Assembly: GCA_030248215.1 (NCBI GenBank)
Contig: JASANG010001682.1
Coordinates: 19,642 to 83,641 of the forward strand
Length of the DNA: 64,000 nucleotides
Direction: 5' to 3'
From: Enoplolaimus lenunculus
Taxonomy: Eukaryota > Nematoda > Enoplea > Enoplida > Thoracostomopsidae
Under the pieces are notes generated by a model. That model searched no databases. It was not told the origin of the DNA and saw nothing but the letters and a program-made list of their open reading frames with translations. Within the stretch, counting starts at the first letter, position 1; the number at the start of each line of letters is the position of its first letter. Made by a program: the position numbers and the translations under genes. Below, in pieces: positions 1-12,700 of the stretch.

Positions 1-407
1 AACGGAGGTGGCTGCAAAATGTGAGTTGAGGTTTAACGAGGGAGTTGTCGGAATGGAAGGGAGATCGAAGTGGTTGGGCCCCTCCAAGGGCGGCGACAAA
101 GGTTCGGTTTCGGAAAAAATTTGCGGTTCGGATTTGATTCAGATTAGGTTGTGAAAATGTCGAATCCCACAATGTTCGGCAATATGTTTTTTGATGTTAG
201 ACAACAACAATTTTGAATAACCTGTTATACAAATTAAATTTTTTGTTTCCGATTATAAATTCAGAATTGAGCTCGGTCACGAAATATATTAACGTTTGAA
301 AGTTTTGCGGCTGGCATTGCATTGATATTCTGAAACAAATTAATTATTGATTTCTCTGATCTGCAAATTAGTAATAGATTCGGATTGGGTTAAATCGTGG
401 ATTCGGT

Positions 408-1272
408 GAGAAGGGGCCTTTTTCATTAACCCCAGCCCGCGTTTGCACAAAAATGATGATCGGATTTTGAAAATTTTTGCATATTTGAGCTTCTCAGGAC
501 CTCCCCTGATCATTCCACGCCCGGATTTGAATTTTTGACAAATTCCATTTTTTAGGTCACAAGGCCCCCATGGGTCCAAAAAATATTTTGTCGAAATGTT
601 AGACAATATATACCTTTCAACGCAGCGTGTTGAGCTGAGTGCAGTGGCGGTAAGATTTCCGCAATTTGACGACTTGAACAGCTTAATCTACAAATTTCGA
701 CGCGCTGAGTTACAGTTCAGCGGTACAATTTTATTGGTGCAGGGACCCCAGGTCAAAAGTTATTTCCCTTTAAACTTCAACTTTTCACTATGTAAACCAT
801 GTACAAACGCCAACCAAATTTTTATTACGAAAAAAGCCTTAAGCTTATATACAATTTACGAACATGTGAATGAGTGAATGATAGATATATCTTTTTCCAA
901 TCTGTGCGTATTTGCACCATAATTTCGAGGACAATAACTTTTCAACGGTTGGTCTTGCAATTATAAAATTGGTATCGTTGAACTCAGCTCGTCGAGATCT
1001 ATAAGGTAGATGACTTTTTGATAAATTCATAAGCTTGTGCAGATTCCGTACCTACGCCTATAATTTTTCGAGCTTGTCGCCAAAAAATTTTTGGGTTACG
1101 AAAGAGGAGGACCTTGGGATCGTAAACATTGAATTTTTCTTTTCAAACATTCAAATATGAGTTTGGAATGATCAGGGGGTCATGAGAAGCTCAAATATGT
1201 AACAAGTTTCGAAATCAAACCATTTTTACGCAAGCGCGGGGCGGGCGGGGGTATAACGGAAAAGACCCAAAA
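408..1272. mobile_element. 0.86-kb fold-back element with ~200-bp inverted ends
   Basis: The first 200 bp (GGGGCCTTTTTCATTAACCC, then the block with ctcccctgatcattcca) reappears inverted at about 1080-1272 (aatgatcagggggtcatgag, then gggggtataacggaaaagac). The internal part contains no convincing gene. Related single-ended fragments of the same block lie at 2030-2150 and 2700-2860. Confidence 0.55.
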
Positions 1273-2029
1273 GATATATATCGCTTTTAACAATGTGTAT
1301 GTATAATCCTTTTTACAATGCTATTGTTATAGTAGAACGTGCGTAACAGTTTGTTATATTTTTAACGCTAGCATAGTGTTTTACTGAAATTTTATTCTAA
1401 ACCGAATCACTATATCATACTTTTGTACATAAACGCAGAGAGCACAATGCTATACAATATACACAGACATGTTGAATATATATTATATGTGTATATATAC
1501 TGCTAAAAGCCATTTTAACGTGTTTTGTTCAATTTGTTTTCGATGTTGTTTTCGATGTGTTTTAAAATCTGAATTAAAACATTTGTAAATATTTAGTATT
1601 TTAGTGTGGTAGAAAATGTGTGAACTGAATTTTTTGTAAGTTCTTCCTTGCAGTTTCGCGTGAAAACGTGACTGGCATCCGATTTTTAGTTTTTAGTATA
1701 GTTTTCTGTTTATACTTGCGTACGCACGCAGTACTGACTGTACTCTACTTTTTTGTGTTGCGTTTTGCGAAACAGGAATGCAAAATGGTACTTTTTCCTT
1801 TCCCTACGTACAACGTTGAAATATGCAGTAAACTTTCATTTACATTCATTCTTTTTAGTTTCTTATCAAAGTGCAAGGGTTTCGGGTATGTGGCAGTTCC
1901 CGGATCGAATTCTTGTGGGTGTTGGCGCTCGATAGTTTTTTCTTTTGAGGAAAAGAAGGAAAAACTGGTCTTTTCCGTTATCTTTTCCGCCAGCGTAAAT
2001 GATAGAATATTATTGGATTTCTTTTTCAT

Positions 2030-2150
2030 ATTTGAGCTTCCCATGACCTCCCTTGATCAGTTCACAGCCAAATTTAAATTCTTGAAAAACTCAATTTTAA
2101 AGGTCCCAAAGTCCTCCTTCTTGGGAACCAAAAAAAACTTGTCAAAAACT
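2030..2150. repeat. fragment of the fold-back family
   Basis: Matches the end block of the 408-1272 element (tttgagcttcccatgacctc, then aaggtcccaaagtcctcctt). No target duplication seen. Surrounding sequence 1273-2029 holds nothing I recognise. Confidence 0.5.
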
Positions 2151-2305
2151 AGATATGGTGAAATAATAATTTGGTGCCGTTCCAAATCGCTGGCAGCGCG
2201 GCACATTAGTTATTTGGTTGTAACACATCGAATTATCTGACTAAGGAAATTTGGATACCTGCGTCATATGCCTGGCCTTTTAACAAAATTATGTTGGGTA
2301 CGTAG

Positions 2306-2700
2306 CAGGGTGCAACCAGAATTACAATTACCGGAACCGGAATTTGAAAAAATTACCGGAAACGGAACCGGAAAGTGAAAAAATTACCGGAAAAGGAACC
2401 GGAAAGTGAAAAATACATGCCACCGAAAAATTCATTTTAATTTTTTGGCAATATTATTGGTGAAATAACTCTTAGTTGGAGATAGTTGCTCACTTTATCT
2501 CTGTATTTTAGATTTTCTTAATCCACGGAAGCAAAATCTACCGTGGATGGTTTATTTTCGGCGATTGTCAAGGTTTGCATGCTACACTAATGAAATCTGT
2601 TTAGTTTTCATCGTCATTTTTTAGTAAAATATCTTAATTTCTACCGATCATTTACCGGAACCGGAAGGTGAAAAAATGCCGGAACCGGTATTCCGGTTCC
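2306..2700 (+). mobile_element. hAT-type MITE, copy with eroded 3' end
   Basis: Starts CAGGGTGCAACCAGAATTAC and carries the GGAACCGG repeats and interior shared with the better copies at 5981 and 24753. The right TIR has lost its last bases (ends ATTCCGGTTCC), so no 8-bp duplication can be shown. Confidence 0.7.
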
Positions 2701-2860
2701 ATAATGGTACCTGGGGTAGGGACCTTGGGGGCCTTAAAAATAGAATTTTCCAAAAATTCAAATTTGAATGTGAAGTGATCGCGGGAGGTAATGAGAAACT
2801 CACAAATGCAAAAAATTTCAAAATCGGAGCATTTTTGTGCGAACAATGGCTGGAAGATAG
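2700..2860. repeat. fragment of the fold-back family
   Basis: Contains gggaccttgggggccttaaa and gaagtgatcgcgggaggtaa, matching in inverse order the end block of the 408-1272 element. It abuts the MITE directly. 2861-3568 upstream of the gene start shows no recognisable promoter motif or gene. Confidence 0.45.
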
Positions 2861-3568
2861 ATAATTAAAAATCGCATGATCGTAAAAAAACCACACCGTT
2901 TGACATAGCTCCACAAGCTTAGCCAAATCATATATAATTTGTCTAACTTTTGACAAAAATCTTGTGCGTCAAAATGGGGCGGAATATCCGAAGATTCGAA
3001 AACATATCCGAGCTGATGACAATGATGAACGTTTACATTTGGTTAAGATTAGCTTGGGTTTCCTTGTCACTGGCCCCTTTTTTCAGTCTTCGTTTTCGAA
3101 TCGACAGAAGAACTCGCCGTCCAAAACCAAAGAATGTTTTTGGACGTATCATATTCTAACAAAATTGTTTTATCTTTACATGCTGCGATAGGGTTTAGTT
3201 TGTTTTTGTAGTACGTACGTAGCTGTAGTGGGTGTCATGAACAGTAATTGCTTGCTGCTTGGGACAACCCAGTTGTTACTAGTGGGTGCCCACGCCACAA
3301 GCCTGAGATAAATCTTTTTTAGATTTTGGAGGTTGTTTTACTGTATTGATATGTATTTATATATTTAACGTTAAACTATTTATCTATATTACATTATAAA
3401 AATATTGTTATCGTGTTATGTGGCTTAGCTTCTTATCGTATGGATGTCAAAAATTCGGGTTCCGATTACTGTTTTCGACGGGATTGCTTTTGATTTTAAA
3501 TAGATCACTACAACGTATGTTGCATTAAGTGTATTCCTGTGCATTGGCAGTAACGTTTATAGTACGCA

Positions 3569-3782
3569 ATGGATATTGACCGTGAATCTGGTATTGATAC
3601 AAGTACAGGCGGAGGGTCTCTGGGACGCGATATTTCCTTATTCCCACAACCATCAAGCCCGATACCAGTTAGCTTGAGCGAAATACTCGAAGTCCGTGGT
3701 ATGGCTCTTGACGAGGATCAAATGTGGGCGCTACTGTCTTGCGGAATTCCAGCGCTACAGGATTTTGTTGCGTCTCGAGCAA
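3569..3782 (+). CDS. PTPN13: exon 1: start codon and first part of KIND domain
   Basis: ATG at 3569 begins 71 codons plus one base, ending before the donor gttagt. Residues 32-67 (VSLSEILEVRG, then DEDQMWALLS) match the opening helix of the PTPN13 KIND domain, a catalytically dead kinase-like C-lobe. The preceding 30 residues are Ser/Gly/Pro rich. No in-frame upstream ATG with coding character was seen, so this start is preferred. Confidence 0.88.
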
Positions 3783-6700
3783 GTTAGTTTATATGCGCGT
3801 GCGTCTGAATCGTTCATGCAAGCGATATGTACTATTACAGTTTCTAGCTGTAGGCTCTGAACATAACGTATCCGTACCACCGTATTCGGAACCGGAACTT
3901 CAAATTTTGCGACTGTACTGATAATTTGTATAATTAACAAAATGTATTTAATATTGATTTAGGGTATTTGTTGGTGGCATCAATTTTCAAAAACGTTGCA
4001 CGAACAAATTGATGTTTTTTGGTATTTGTAAAGCTCAGTACGATCAATTATTGTTATTTGATCAATTTAATAGATAAATGGCACAGAATTTTTATGCAAC
4101 ATATCACAACAAGTAGGATTAAAACTAAAATTTGTAAATTCCGATTCCGATTGATTGTTTGATCTAAATCGGAACTTGTTTGTAATTGGAATTCTACGCG
4201 GAACCGGACTTCCGGTTGCACCTGAAGTGTTAGGGGTGTGTTGTAAACAATATATATGTTCAGGTCCGTAGTTGTGGACAATTTTCAAATTTACAGAAAA
4301 GTAAGCCAACGCTTCATCGATCATTACTAGTTTTTATTCGCATCACAATGGAAACGTCAGCAGAATTTGTATGAAGACAACAAGTATCTGCTTTAAAATG
4401 GTGTATAGTTGCAATTTTTGCTACACCTACTTATGTTTTTATATCTTACTTTTTAGGAAATAGTAAAACAAACACTCTATGTGCTGGATTATCTAGCGAA
4501 TCAATATTGTTTTATCCGGATGGAAGCATCAGTTTTAAAAACGGAGACCATGCCATTGAAAGCGACTCTATGCGCAGTCAGCTGTTATCAAATTCGCATA
4601 CACCGTTTCCTGACGTTGTGCCTCCTGACAGTGAAAGTACCACTCGGTCATTTTTACCTTTGGAGGATGAATTGAAACGTGCAACGTTCACAAATAATGG
4701 GTCTTCAAAAAATCCCGAGCCAATAACGTTGATTGCTCTTGAGAAGGTTCGTTTGTATGCATATGCACCTATAACTGTAGGAAACTAGGACAGTGGGTGT
4801 ATGGTATCTAAAATTACTCGAGCAGGAACCAGGAAGGATGGTCATTTTTATACCGGAACCACTCCCGTACGTTGAGTTAACGAACTCGAATTTTATCAAA
4901 ATATCAGGCATTTGGCTAATGAGTAACAACTCCACCACCGGTAAATGAAAAATTTTCAGTACATAGCTCATCAAGCCCCTCGTGTTGAACCGGGAATCAC
5001 CTTCCATAAAGCCCCTCACTCCAGATTGGGCAAGCAAAATGCCCGAAATATATTGTTGTTATACAACTTTTTTGTTGCGAAAGGTTGTATCATTCCGTAT
5101 ATATGTCATATCTCAAGCCGTAATTCAACCCAATTCTGAATTGGGCTAGTCCAGGGCGGAATTACGACTTGGCTAGCCCACAGCGTAGTTTTTTCTCTGC
5201 TGCAAGTGCACATCTTATGACTGGTTAGTACGTACCTTAATGCGATTCTCAAATGCGATTAGCTGATGCAAATACTCTTCTGATTGGCTAAGTAATCGAT
5301 ACGTACCTGTTGGCTACGAAATTGTTTTTAATAAGCAAGTGGAATCAAGATGGATCACAACTATCAAGTAACCAATCAGGAAACGCGCAGCTGTATAAGA
5401 CGTAAATCCGCCTTGGGCTGGCCCAAATCGTAATTCCGCTTTGAACTGGCTCAAATCGGAATTATGCTGAATTGGGCTACGACATATATGATTGCTGTTT
5501 GATTCGTCGCATTGACAATATTTCGATTTGTGTTGAACGTTCTACAAGCGTGGATATCACGGCTGAAATTTTTGGACTGTAGCGTTATCAGAAGTTCGTT
5601 ATGGTTGTACTAAACCGTATATTGTATGTCACGTTTTTGTTTCAGATGTACACATATTGCTTCGGTGGTGCCCTTAATTATGCCTTACTTTACAATGACC
5701 AAGTAAGTTTTTTTCAGAAGAACGCATAATCAATAATTACCTGAACTGGAGCAGGAAAGTGAAAAATGCATGCCACCAAAAAATTAATTGAGCGAAGTTT
5801 TGAACTTAAGGGTCGAAAGGTGGATGTCCGTCCGTCCGGCTGTCCGTCTGTCCGTCCGAAAAGAGTCTCAGGAACGGCTGAACGGATTTTGATAAACTTT
5901 TTTTGTTTGAGAGCCAATTATCCTGGGGTGTTAACCTCGCATTAGGGTTTTAAAAGTTTAAGCCGTTTATTAGCTACAGGCAGGGTGCAACCGGAATTAC
6001 AATTTACCAGAACCGGAACCGGAATTTGAAAATTTTACCGGAACCGGAAAGTGAAAAATGCATTTCACCAAAAATTTCATTTTAATCTTATTTTTTGCTC
6101 TATTACTCGTGAAATAACCTTAGTCGAACATAGATATTTATTTTATTTGTTGTATTTTAGATTTTCATCATCGACTGAAGTGAAATCCACCATCAATGGC
6201 TTATATTCGGAGTTCAAGTGGCTTTCAAAAGAGATTCTTAAAAATTAGCAAAGTTAATAAAAAGGCCAAATTATAATACCGGAATTTTTAAATCCGGTAA
6301 AAATTTACCGGAACCGGAACCGGAAGGTGAAAAAATGCCGGAACCGGAATTCCGGTTGCACCCTGGCTACAGGCTAATTTGCATAATTAATTAAGCCTAA
6401 ATTAGGACTTTCCGCAATATTTCACTAATTATTACAGTTAAAAGCAATCTAATTTCAGCATTAAAGGATTTTCGTTGCAAGAAACGTGCATAGACTGTTT
6501 ATAAACCTCCAAAACAGATAATTGAGTAGTTAGCTAATAGATAATTTGCATATAAGCATAATTGGTAAACCTAAATTAGGCGCTTGTAGAATATTTTACT
6601 AATTATAACGGTAACAAGCAATCTAATTTCAGCAATAAAGGGCTTAGGTGCGAGGAATCGCAAGTAAATTGTGTACAAACCTCCAAAACCGATAATTCAA

Positions 6701-9700
6701 TAGTTATCTAACAGCTAATTTGCAATTAGCTTAATTGACAAGACAAAATTAGAACTGTTTAAATTATTTCAATAATTATTAGGGTTTACTGAAGGTTTTT
6801 CTGTGCGAGGAATTTGAATAAATAGTTTGCAAACATCCAAAACCGATAATTGAATAGTTAGCTAATAGCTAATTTGCGTATTAGCTTAATTGACAAGACA
6901 AAACTAGGACTTCGTAAATTATTTCAATTGTTATTAGGGGTTACCGAAGGTTTTTGGGTGCGAGGAATCTCTATCAATTGTTTACAAGTGTTCGAGCTTC
7001 GTTCAATAAATGTAGTCCCACTACGACTGGTTTTAATTTCAATTTTCTTCTTTACTGCATTATAAGTGAAAAAATGCAGCGTTCACAATATCTTTTCTCA
7101 GCTGCGCACCAAAAACGTCATATGGTAAGGGTTAACGAGTGTCAATTTTAAAAATTGTCACTCGTTAACCGTACCCTAACATTGAAAACATATATAACCT
7201 TACCCTAACGCGTGTAACAGCTCTCTCTGTGACACACGTTAGGGTAAGGTTAACGCTAATTTTAACCGTACATATATGTTTATATTTACAACACATAAAA
7301 TTGGTATATGTGTACAGTTAAGTTTGCAATTTAGGTCTAAATTGCATTTTAATTACTTTATTTAATTGCTTTTATAAACAGTGTACTTTTGGAAGTGTAT
7401 GAAGGTAAGGTTAAATGTCGCGAACTTAAAAAAAGAAACAACTAACCGGCTTGATTCGCAAAATACTTTAGTCTTCTTGCAAAATACCTGCGTTTTTTTG
7501 TCTTGTGCTAATGCAAGGTTGAATGTTTTCTATAGGTTTCTAACGGGGTAGGACAAAAATTGCAAAATTCTTCCATATGGCCTGAGCCTTTCTCACTCCC
7601 TGACAATGCAAAATTCTTGCATATGGGCTGTGCCTCTTTGCAAAATTCAATTCCGGGCTGAGCCCCTCTCAACCCTTGACAAAAATTGCAAAATTCAATC
7701 GTGAACAGTCTCGAGCTTGTAAACAGGATCAGTATTTTAAATACGCCTACTCGTTAACCCTACCATATGACGTTTTTGGTGCGCAACTGAGAAAAGATAT
7801 TGTTAACGCAGCATAACCTTAGCTAAAGGTTGCATTTTAGATTTTCCCATCAACTGAACCTATATCTATTTTCGATGGTTTAACTAGCACCGATTAAGAA
7901 ATTCATTGTAATTTCAGCCGAATTGCACAAGTCCTGATCTCTATTCACTTTTGAATATGGTCGTAATAGCACAACCAGATATTCGACCGTCATTGACCAA
8001 AATTTCCCAGGTACAGTGCGGTTTATATCCTATTAAGTAATTGCATGCTCGCTAAAATACTTAAATATGTCAAGAGTCTTCTTTGGTTGTTCCGGGCAGC
8101 TGTTACTCCATACGATAATTTTCTCTGATACAGTTTGATAGAAAGATGGACTCGTACGGCAATTTGTTTGCTTTGTTAACGGTTACAACGGGAAGAAAAA
8201 AGGCGTGTAAATATAAGAAGGCTTTAATTTGCAACCTGAATTTTAGTTTATATATCGATACCCTAATTTGAAAAAGAGTTAAGTAAAAAAACAAATCTTG
8301 AGGTAAAGCGTTTTTTCGTGTCATAACCGTAAGAGAAAATGCAAAATATCATTATCTACGCTATTTGCAGCTGTACCTGTGCTTGTTTTTTAAATTAAAA
8401 AAATTTCCCTATCTTGCCTCCAACCTCAAGTAAATTGATTTGTATTGGCTTAGCTCTTTTTTGCATTAGCTTAAATGAATGTGTTATAAAAAGCTTATTG
8501 TGCGAAATAGAGGTAAGTCAAATAAAAAAATAATTGAAGAAAAAACATTGACGATGTGCACTGTTTTTAGATAATACGGACGTTAATGATATATTAATCA
8601 TATATCGATTCTCACCATATTTATCTTGTGTAGCAAATTTACGTCACACGATACCAGGAATCATGTCCATTACTGCACTGACAATTCTAGTCTTCATCCT
8701 CAGACTCGGAGGCGGGGGTGATGCAGATTCCTTCAAGATTGGTGCCCCTGTTTCGCTGAACGTCTGCTAGGTCATTGGCTCCGATAACCAGTGACTGAAA
8801 CTTTATCGTTGTTACTCGCGTTATTGATTTGATCGATCACGAACTTATTTCTTCTGCTACGCTAGATTAACGTTTAAAGATGTCCTTTCAACCGTACCGC
8901 TTTAACTTTCATCGTCGCCAAGAATTACGTATTGCTTCGTGGAATGTGCGAACTTTATTACCGTCTGGTGCTACTGATATTGTTTCACGTACTCTTTCCC
9001 GACATGACATTAACATTGCTTGCTTATCAGAAACTCGTTTTCCTGACAGTGGTTGCAAACCGATATTACCATGTTTTAAAACTGACAATCGTCGCCAACG
9101 TTTCACCGACAGTAACTTTCGTTATCCGTGTACAGTTTGTTTGGGTAATGCAACTCGTGGCTCAATTGGTTGTACGAAGTGTGGACTTTGGTGTCACTAC
9201 ACGTGTGCTGGTTTCGACTGTATACGCACTGCCCGTGCCTCTGCTGCCGCATGGAAATGCATCGTCTGCCGTGATGAAGAAAAAGCGAACGAAGACCTGC
9301 CAAAGAAGAGCTACACCTTGCACTGGTCAGGCCCGTCAGATGGAAGCGGAAATCATGGGGTGGGGATCGCCCTAGAACAATCGTTGGCAAGTTGCGTCAA
9401 AGCGTGCGACTTTATTAGCCCCCGAGTGATGCGCATCCGTGTCAAGTGCCGTCCCTTTAACCTGTGCATTGTGTCCGTCTACGCTCCTACAGAAGGCTCC
9501 ACAGACGCCGTGAAAGATCAGTTCTACAGTGAAGTCGACACTGCACTAGCCGGCGTTGCCAAGTCTGACTTCCTGATCGTCGCCGGCGACTGGAATGCCC
9601 AACTCGGTCCGCGACACCCATGTGAAGGCACATCCTGGTGCGTGACCGATGGAGAACCTCAGTGCTGGACAGCAGAACGTTCTGGGGCAACGAATGGAGC

Positions 9701-12700
9701 TCCGACCATGGTCTTGTCCGATGCCGTGTGAGGATTCGCTTCTCCGCGTCCAAATCCCGCCCGATGAAGAAGCGATACGATGTCGATCGTTTCAAGGTCG
9801 TAGAAACGCGAGAAGATTTCCGGCAGACCTATGTCCGTGTCGGAACCGCCCACAATGCTGATGCAGATGTGGAGTAGAGGTGCGCACTCATGGCCACAAA
9901 CCTGAACCAGGCCTGTTCCGAGACGCTCGGTGTCCGCCGCATCAACCGCTCTGGTTGGATCTCAAACGAAACGATATCACTGATGGACCAGCGAAGAAGT
10001 CAGCCAAAGTGCAATAGACTACGAAATGCAGTCAGACGAGCAGTTGCTGGCGACCGTGAAGTCATGTGGACCCGATTCGTTGTCGATGCAGAGCAAGCAA
10101 ACAGGGTCGGTGATTCGCGAAAGCTGTTCCAGATGGTCAAGTCCCTGAACAAGAAAGGCTGTGCCCCCCCGACGCTGAAAGACCGAAACGGCATTTTGAT
10201 TGATGGGAAGCAAGCGAAGCTAGACAGATGGGCTGAGCACTTCAAGGAGTTGCTTAACCGACCAAGCCCAGCAAACCCACTGTCCGCCGAAGACCTTGGC
10301 ACCCCGATCCCCGCCACCTGCATTCGCGTGGAGCCGCCTAGCCTGGAGGACGTCAAGAAGGCAATCAGATCGACCAGATCAGGAAGAGCAGGTGGAGAAG
10401 ATGGTCTACCGCCCGAAGCCTACAAATACGGTGGTGAGCCAGTCGCCACTGAGCTGGTGTCCCTTTTCGAAACTATATGGCGCAGCGAGTCGATCCCATC
10501 CGACTGGGAGATCGCCGAAGTTGTCCCGCTGTTCAAGAAGGGCGGTAAGAGCATGTATAAGAACTACCGGGGAATCAGCCTCCTGGACATCGCGTCCAAG
10601 ATTCTAGAAGCAGTCCTGATTGACCGCATCAAGCAATGGCGCGACCCGCTTACCCGTGAGAACCAAGCTGGGTTCCGGGCTGGAAGAAGCTGTGCCGACC
10701 AGATCTTCACCCTGCGCCAAGTAATTGAAACGCGGAACGAATTCGGGCGAGCAACATTTATTGGCTTCGTCGATTTCGCAGCAGCCTTCGATAGCATCGA
10801 TAGAGATAGCCTGTGGCTGATAATGGCGGCTTCTGGAGTCCCGCAGAAGATTATATCGATGTTCCGGGCCCTCTACCGATCGACGAAATGCCGTGTAGGG
10901 GTATGCGGTACCGCGACCGACACCTTCGAGATCCACACCGGTGTGCGTCAGGGAGGCATCTCTTCACCCATTCTCTTCAGCTGGTGCGAGGATTGGTTGC
11001 TCAAAGTGTCCTTCGATGACCACGTTGACGGGGTCCTGATGGGTAGCGAAACCGATGACAGCTCCGTCCTGTCCGACCTGACGTTTGCGGACGACATAGC
11101 CGTGCTCGCTGAAAGCCCAGAGCAGCTCCAGAGAATGTTAGATCGGCTGGGTGAAAACGCGAAGCGCGTCGGCCTGGTGATCAGTACGGCGAAGACGAAG
11201 ATCCTGTGCTGTGGCACCGAAACAAGACCGAAAATAAGCATCGCCAGAGAAACCATTGAAGTGGTGGACGACTTCACCTACCTTGGCAGCTCAATATCCT
11301 CTTCCGGCGATGGGTCTACCGAAATCCGCACCAGAATAGCAAAGGCGTACAACGCCATGCTGGCGCTGAAAGCTGTGTGGGGAAACCGGAACCTGTCAAA
11401 ACAGCTGAAACGCCGGATCTACATGGCTTGCGTTCGACCGGTGCTCCTCTATGCCTGTGAAACGTGGCCGATCAAGGCTAACCACGAGCGGCGACTGGAT
11501 GCCTTCGACCACCGAATGCTGCGCTGGATACTGCACGTCTCCTACCGTGACCACGTTACAAACGTCGAAGTTCGCAGGCAAATGGGCATCAAGGAAACCG
11601 TTTCGGAGTCGATCCTCAAGCGGCGGCTATATTGGTTCGGGCATGTCGCGCGTATGGAAACCGTTCGCCTACCGTTCAAATCTTTGTTCCACCCTATTCC
11701 GGCTGATGAGGGATGGCGTCGGCCCTTCCGAGGAGTGCGCAATACATGGCAACGCAAGCTGTTCAAGGATGTTAACTGTCGACCTGTCCATGATATCGTA
11801 AACCGAAATGCGGCTGTTTTCAAACGTGACTATCTGACTCTTTTACGACAATTGGCTATGGACAGAAGTGGCTTTGTGTTATTGGTTGATAAAATCGCGA
11901 GCTGCAAATGACCCTATGGGTTACGCAAATGATGATGATGATGATGACTCGGAGGCTTCAGCCTCTGCAGCAGCATTCTGCTGCCCATGGGGGAGGTTGA
12001 TGTAGTAGTCCTTATAGTGAGACGGGATGGCGCCTGATTTAAGTAGGTCCATCAGGCCCTTATATTTGCTTTCAGAAATTTGCAGGGGACTTGTGTACGC
12101 TCGTTGCATTTCAACTGGACCGGACGCTCTCGCGTCTTTCGTCGCACCGCCTTTATCTCCTTGAACCCTTTATCGTCGTAGTTGGTTTTATACAAGATCG
12201 CATTGGGGCGATCCTTGCGATCTCGAAACCACTTTGTGGTTAGCCAATTTGCGCGTTCGCCCACAGTATTTGTTTTGACGTTGGCCAGGAAATTGTTCGC
12301 AAATCGGGGCAAGTCATAACATACGCCTGATCCAGAAACTATGCTTGATACGGCTTCTTCTTGCGAGCGCCGGTAATAACGGGAATCCATTGATCAGGGA
12401 TGAAGATCTTCTGATTCTTCTTCACAGCCTCAATTCGTGCGTGCATCACATCGACTTCCATGTAACTGTGCCCGGATTCCAGAAACTCATGGTCTATAAT
12501 TTGAAGCGACAGATGAGAGATGACTTCGACTAATTGGCCTCGTGCAGATCAAACTTTGGTCCTTTTTGGTGTAAAAAATTACAGATCGTTTCTGGCGGAA
12601 GATTGTCTTGTGCCCACAATTTGTACAAGCTGTACATTTTGTTGTAATGAGGTCCGGATCCAGATATAACCGTCGGCTCTGCTTCCGTGTGTAATGCGAC

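Larger units (their letters stand above)
5733..7895. mobile_element. hAT-type MITE split in three by two later insertions
   Basis: Pieces 5733-5786, 7028-7078 and 7802-7895 join end to end as one MITE of the CAGGGTGCAACC family (compare the interior of the 5981 copy: aaaaatgcat, gtgaaataacctta, tgtattttagattttcatc). The first break is filled by a DINE-like element and the second by a 58-bp-TIR element. The terminal inverted repeats are eroded. The last piece ends next to exon 4. Confidence 0.65.
8714..11945 (+). mobile_element. RTE-clade non-LTR retrotransposon (LINE), near full length
   Basis: 3,232 bp flanked by an 11-bp direct repeat GACTCGGAGGC at 8703-8713 and 11946-11956. It has an AP-type endonuclease and reverse transcriptase, a 5' leader of about 165 bp, only about 20 bp after the stop, and an (ATG)n tail at 11929-11945. 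All of this is typical of RTE elements of about 3.2-3.3 kb. It is broken by a deletion with frameshift in the endonuclease near 9640 and a stop at 9875-9877. It is inserted in the C-terminal codons of a minus-strand DUF7869-type gene. GC content is clearly higher than the surroundings. Confidence 0.92.

Noticed and set aside
1668-2240. 190-codon plus-strand open frame upstream of the gene
   Set aside because: Composition is intron-like (Phe/Leu/Ser rich), the second half lies in a dispersed repeat fragment, and there is no recognisable domain.
11921-12109. Poly-Ser C-terminus on a minus-strand frame
   Set aside because: The Ser run is the (ATG)n tail of the RTE read backwards; the original C-terminus continues at 8702.
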